From positions 20,836,898-20,900,897 of the forward strand of contig NW_024037076.1 of assembly GCF_015706575.1 (NCBI RefSeq): a DNA stretch of 64,000 bases, in the 5' to 3' direction. A program made the position numbers and the translations under genes. How positions within the stretch are numbered: the stretch's first letter is position 1; each line of letters opens with the position of its first letter. The notes under the pieces are model-generated. The model was not told the origin of the DNA, searched no databases, and saw nothing but the letters and a program-made list of their open reading frames with translations. Shown piece after piece: positions 62,450 to 64,000 of this stretch. This DNA is from Patiria miniata (lineage: Eukaryota; Echinodermata; Asteroidea; Valvatida; Asterinidae).

Positions 62450-63212
62450 TAATTGTTTCTGTCTCTCTGATCCCTGCTCCCACCAGCCCTGAATCCACTC
62501 CCCCTCAGTGGAAGAAAGCTCTGACCACTAACAAGAGGAGCCGGTTGTCAGTGCCCCTCCTACCCTTCAATCACCCGAACAACTTCCCAACCCCGACAGC
62601 TCTAGACTAGCTCCACCCACAGGAAGCAGCTGCAGAAAGGAAGAGATAACAAAGGGCAGGCTCAAAAGTGGAAAGACACCAAGAATAACTTCAGAACCAG
62701 CAGTGAATGGCTGCCAGAAGGAAAGATTCTGAGGTTAGGGAGGAGGAGAGGGAACATTCTGTGGAAACCGCAGAGTATGAATAAAAGACACAGAAGAGCT
62801 GCTCAACACACCCATGTCTCTTCGCATCGTGCGTGTCAAAATCAGGCAATATAGCTGGCACCTGTCAGATACCCGAGCTCAAGGACATGTCGGACACCAT
62901 CGGAGCCAATGGACAAGGTATGTCATCACAACAATATGCCTTGCTGTTAAAAAAAATGAGTCTCCCAGCATCTGCCGTGGAGACGGCAAGGTCAACCTCA
63001 AGACTTTCCCCACCCAGCCACCAGAGATAAACGATCTCTGCTTCAGTAACAGCCCAGAGGCTATATTGTTCAGCAATCACATTCGGCCTGTCAACAATGC
63101 GGTCTGCCTTTTCAGCATCACCGACAAGGGAGATCAGAGACACCGCCTCCCGAGATTGAACCCCCTCGGTCACCTTCAACGGGACGGTCACCCAGTGTTT
63201 CGGGCCCCTTTA
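62450..63212 (+). other. Coding-like but unrecognised stretch
   Basis: GC content is higher than in typical intergenic DNA here. Open segments occur in different plus frames (62660-62855, 62833-63030 with MSSQQYALLLKKMSLPASAV, 63000-63300 with LCFSNSPEAILFSNHI). None matches a family I know, and frames do not join. Possibly the rest of a decayed gene or retroposed sequence. Confidence 0.3.
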
Positions 63213-63432
63213 AACAGATCCTGGGAGAACGTACACCTCGCTATACCCAGCTGTATGTGTTGGAACTACCCAAACTTCGGTTGTTCTGTAACCAATTGTT
63301 TGGGTTAGAATTTCTGCTAAATTCAACCAAAACTTGTGGTCATCGAAGACCAAATTTAATTTGATCTTGTATGACCTTGCATCATCAATGTCAAGGCCCG
63401 GCCTGTCGGCTGGAATGGTTTGACACCCCTGA
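63213..63432 (-). CDS. Candidate terminal exon, unknown family
   Basis: Minus strand: the good 3' splice site CCGAATTCTTATTTCAG ends at 63433. The open frame then encodes about 72 residues (GCQTIPADRPGLDIDDARSY, KLNLVFDDHKFWLNLAEIL, TTEVWVVPTHTAGYSEVYVL) to a TAA at 63213. Hydrophobic and charged residues alternate as in a folded domain. No poly(A) signal or family match was noted. Confidence 0.3.
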
Positions 63433-63729
63433 AATAAGAATTCGGTCAATAGGAGCGAAAACGTTGTGAGTGTTATACCTAAACAAGCGGCGCCGTCAAA
63501 GTGTTGAAGTGTCGTTCGTTGAAGTTATACGGTTAGCGTCCGGAAACAGGGATGCAGTCAAGGTCCGATGACCAGAGTCGGCGACATTGTTATCAAGCAC
63601 GTCGTCAGCAACGGTAGGCGTGGTAAGGTACTGGGCTGTCTCATCTGCTGGGAATGAGTACTATTTATTTCTTATTTTAACTGGGTAGCCCATTCAGTGG
63701 AATCCACTGATCTCCCATGGGTCACAGTA

Positions 63730-63920
63730 AAGAGAAGACAATGTGAAGAAATTACAGTTTTAGAGGTGGGAGGAAAAACCCAGAAGAGTATTCTGAGGAA
63801 AACCCACGGAATCAAGTAGGGACTGAAAACCCAATCCACATATTGACCCAGGCGGGATTCGAACCCGGGTCACAGCGGTGGAAGGCGAGGAAAGTACCGC
63901 TACGCCAAACTGACTCCCCT
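63730..63920 (-). mobile_element. tRNA-derived SINE (copy 2)
   Basis: Same family as 33516-33706, minus strand, with TTTGGCGTAGCGG (A box) and GGGTTCGAATCCCGCCTGGG (B box). The two copies differ at few positions over about 190 bases. Confidence 0.8.
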
Positions 63921-64000
63921 CGAGCGTCGAGGAGGGTGATGCAGTTTGGGTTGGTCGAACAGGGACTGGATCTGCTTAGAACAAACCCGATCGAAGGGAA

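Overview
The window looks like nuclear DNA of a marine invertebrate deuterostome, most likely an echinoderm. Reasons: AT-rich non-coding DNA crowded with small palindromic transposons, frequent TAGGCCTA and ACATGTACATGT words, tRNA-derived SINEs, intronless rhodopsin-type GPCR genes in a lineage-type expansion, and Nanos genes whose N-terminal CNOT1-binding motif is of the chordate/ambulacrarian type. I cannot name the species.

Host genes. Two families dominate. (1) Nanos: one intact single-exon gene (3602-4210, +), one gene that has lost the end of its second zinc finger (55009-55491, -), and three broken copies (37797-38329, 57789-57990 and 59051-59605, all -). An orphan piece of nanos-type 5' flank lies at 29122-29260. 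The copies travel with kilobases of flanking DNA, so they arose by DNA duplication, not by retroposition. The intact gene is followed 36 bases after its stop by an exact match to the replication-dependent histone mRNA 3' stem-loop and then by a purine-rich block like the U7 snRNA target. Degraded versions follow three of the other copies. This is the most unusual feature of the window. (2) Rhodopsin-like GPCRs: three intact single-exon paralogues (17934-18917, 26069-27040, 46412-47380, all -) share a promoter with a TATA box about 100 bases before the ATG in two copies and damaged in the third. Their differences cluster in TM3, TM4 and extracellular loop 2. Smaller candidates are two spliced gene remnants (9130-9816 +, 30012-30735 -), a ubiquitin-specific protease 3' end (62034-62449 +) and an exon near the right end (63213-63432 -). 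There is one tRNA-Ala(AGC) gene (35200-35271) and two copies of a tRNA-Ala pseudogene interrupted by a 48-base hairpin.

Mobile and repetitive DNA fills the rest. It includes a nearly complete Tc1/IS630-type transposon (5791-8105), a foldback element built from 62-base satellite units (12448-13215), a 5'-truncated CR1/L2-like LINE (13270-15830) and a LINE C-terminal fragment (2775-3058). A hAT element with (GAGACC)n ends and a perfect 8-base target duplication (40453-42607) sits inside a larger palindromic element (39879-44212), which also holds a PIF/Harbinger-like MITE. Other items are several further MITEs, four types of tRNA-derived SINE or SINE-like unit, hairpins with TTAGGG repeats in the loop (11.75-12.4 kb and 38.5 kb), a 29-base minisatellite (48838-49240), a 43-base G run (52087-52129), a 1.27-kb tandem duplication (56721-59252) and a short broken DIRS-like retroelement remnant (54370-54930).

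Layout: 0-5.3 kb nanos A locus; 5.8-8.1 kb transposon; 9-17 kb repeats and LINE; 18-29 kb GPCR 1 and 2; 29-36 kb small elements and one candidate gene; 36.6-39.7 kb nanos B duplicon; 39.9-46 kb nested palindromes; 46-48.6 kb GPCR 3; 48.8-54 kb simple repeats; 54-61.7 kb nanos C, D and E; 62-64 kb protease remnant and SINE. All coordinates of non-coding repeats are read by eye and their edges are approximate unless a target duplication is given.
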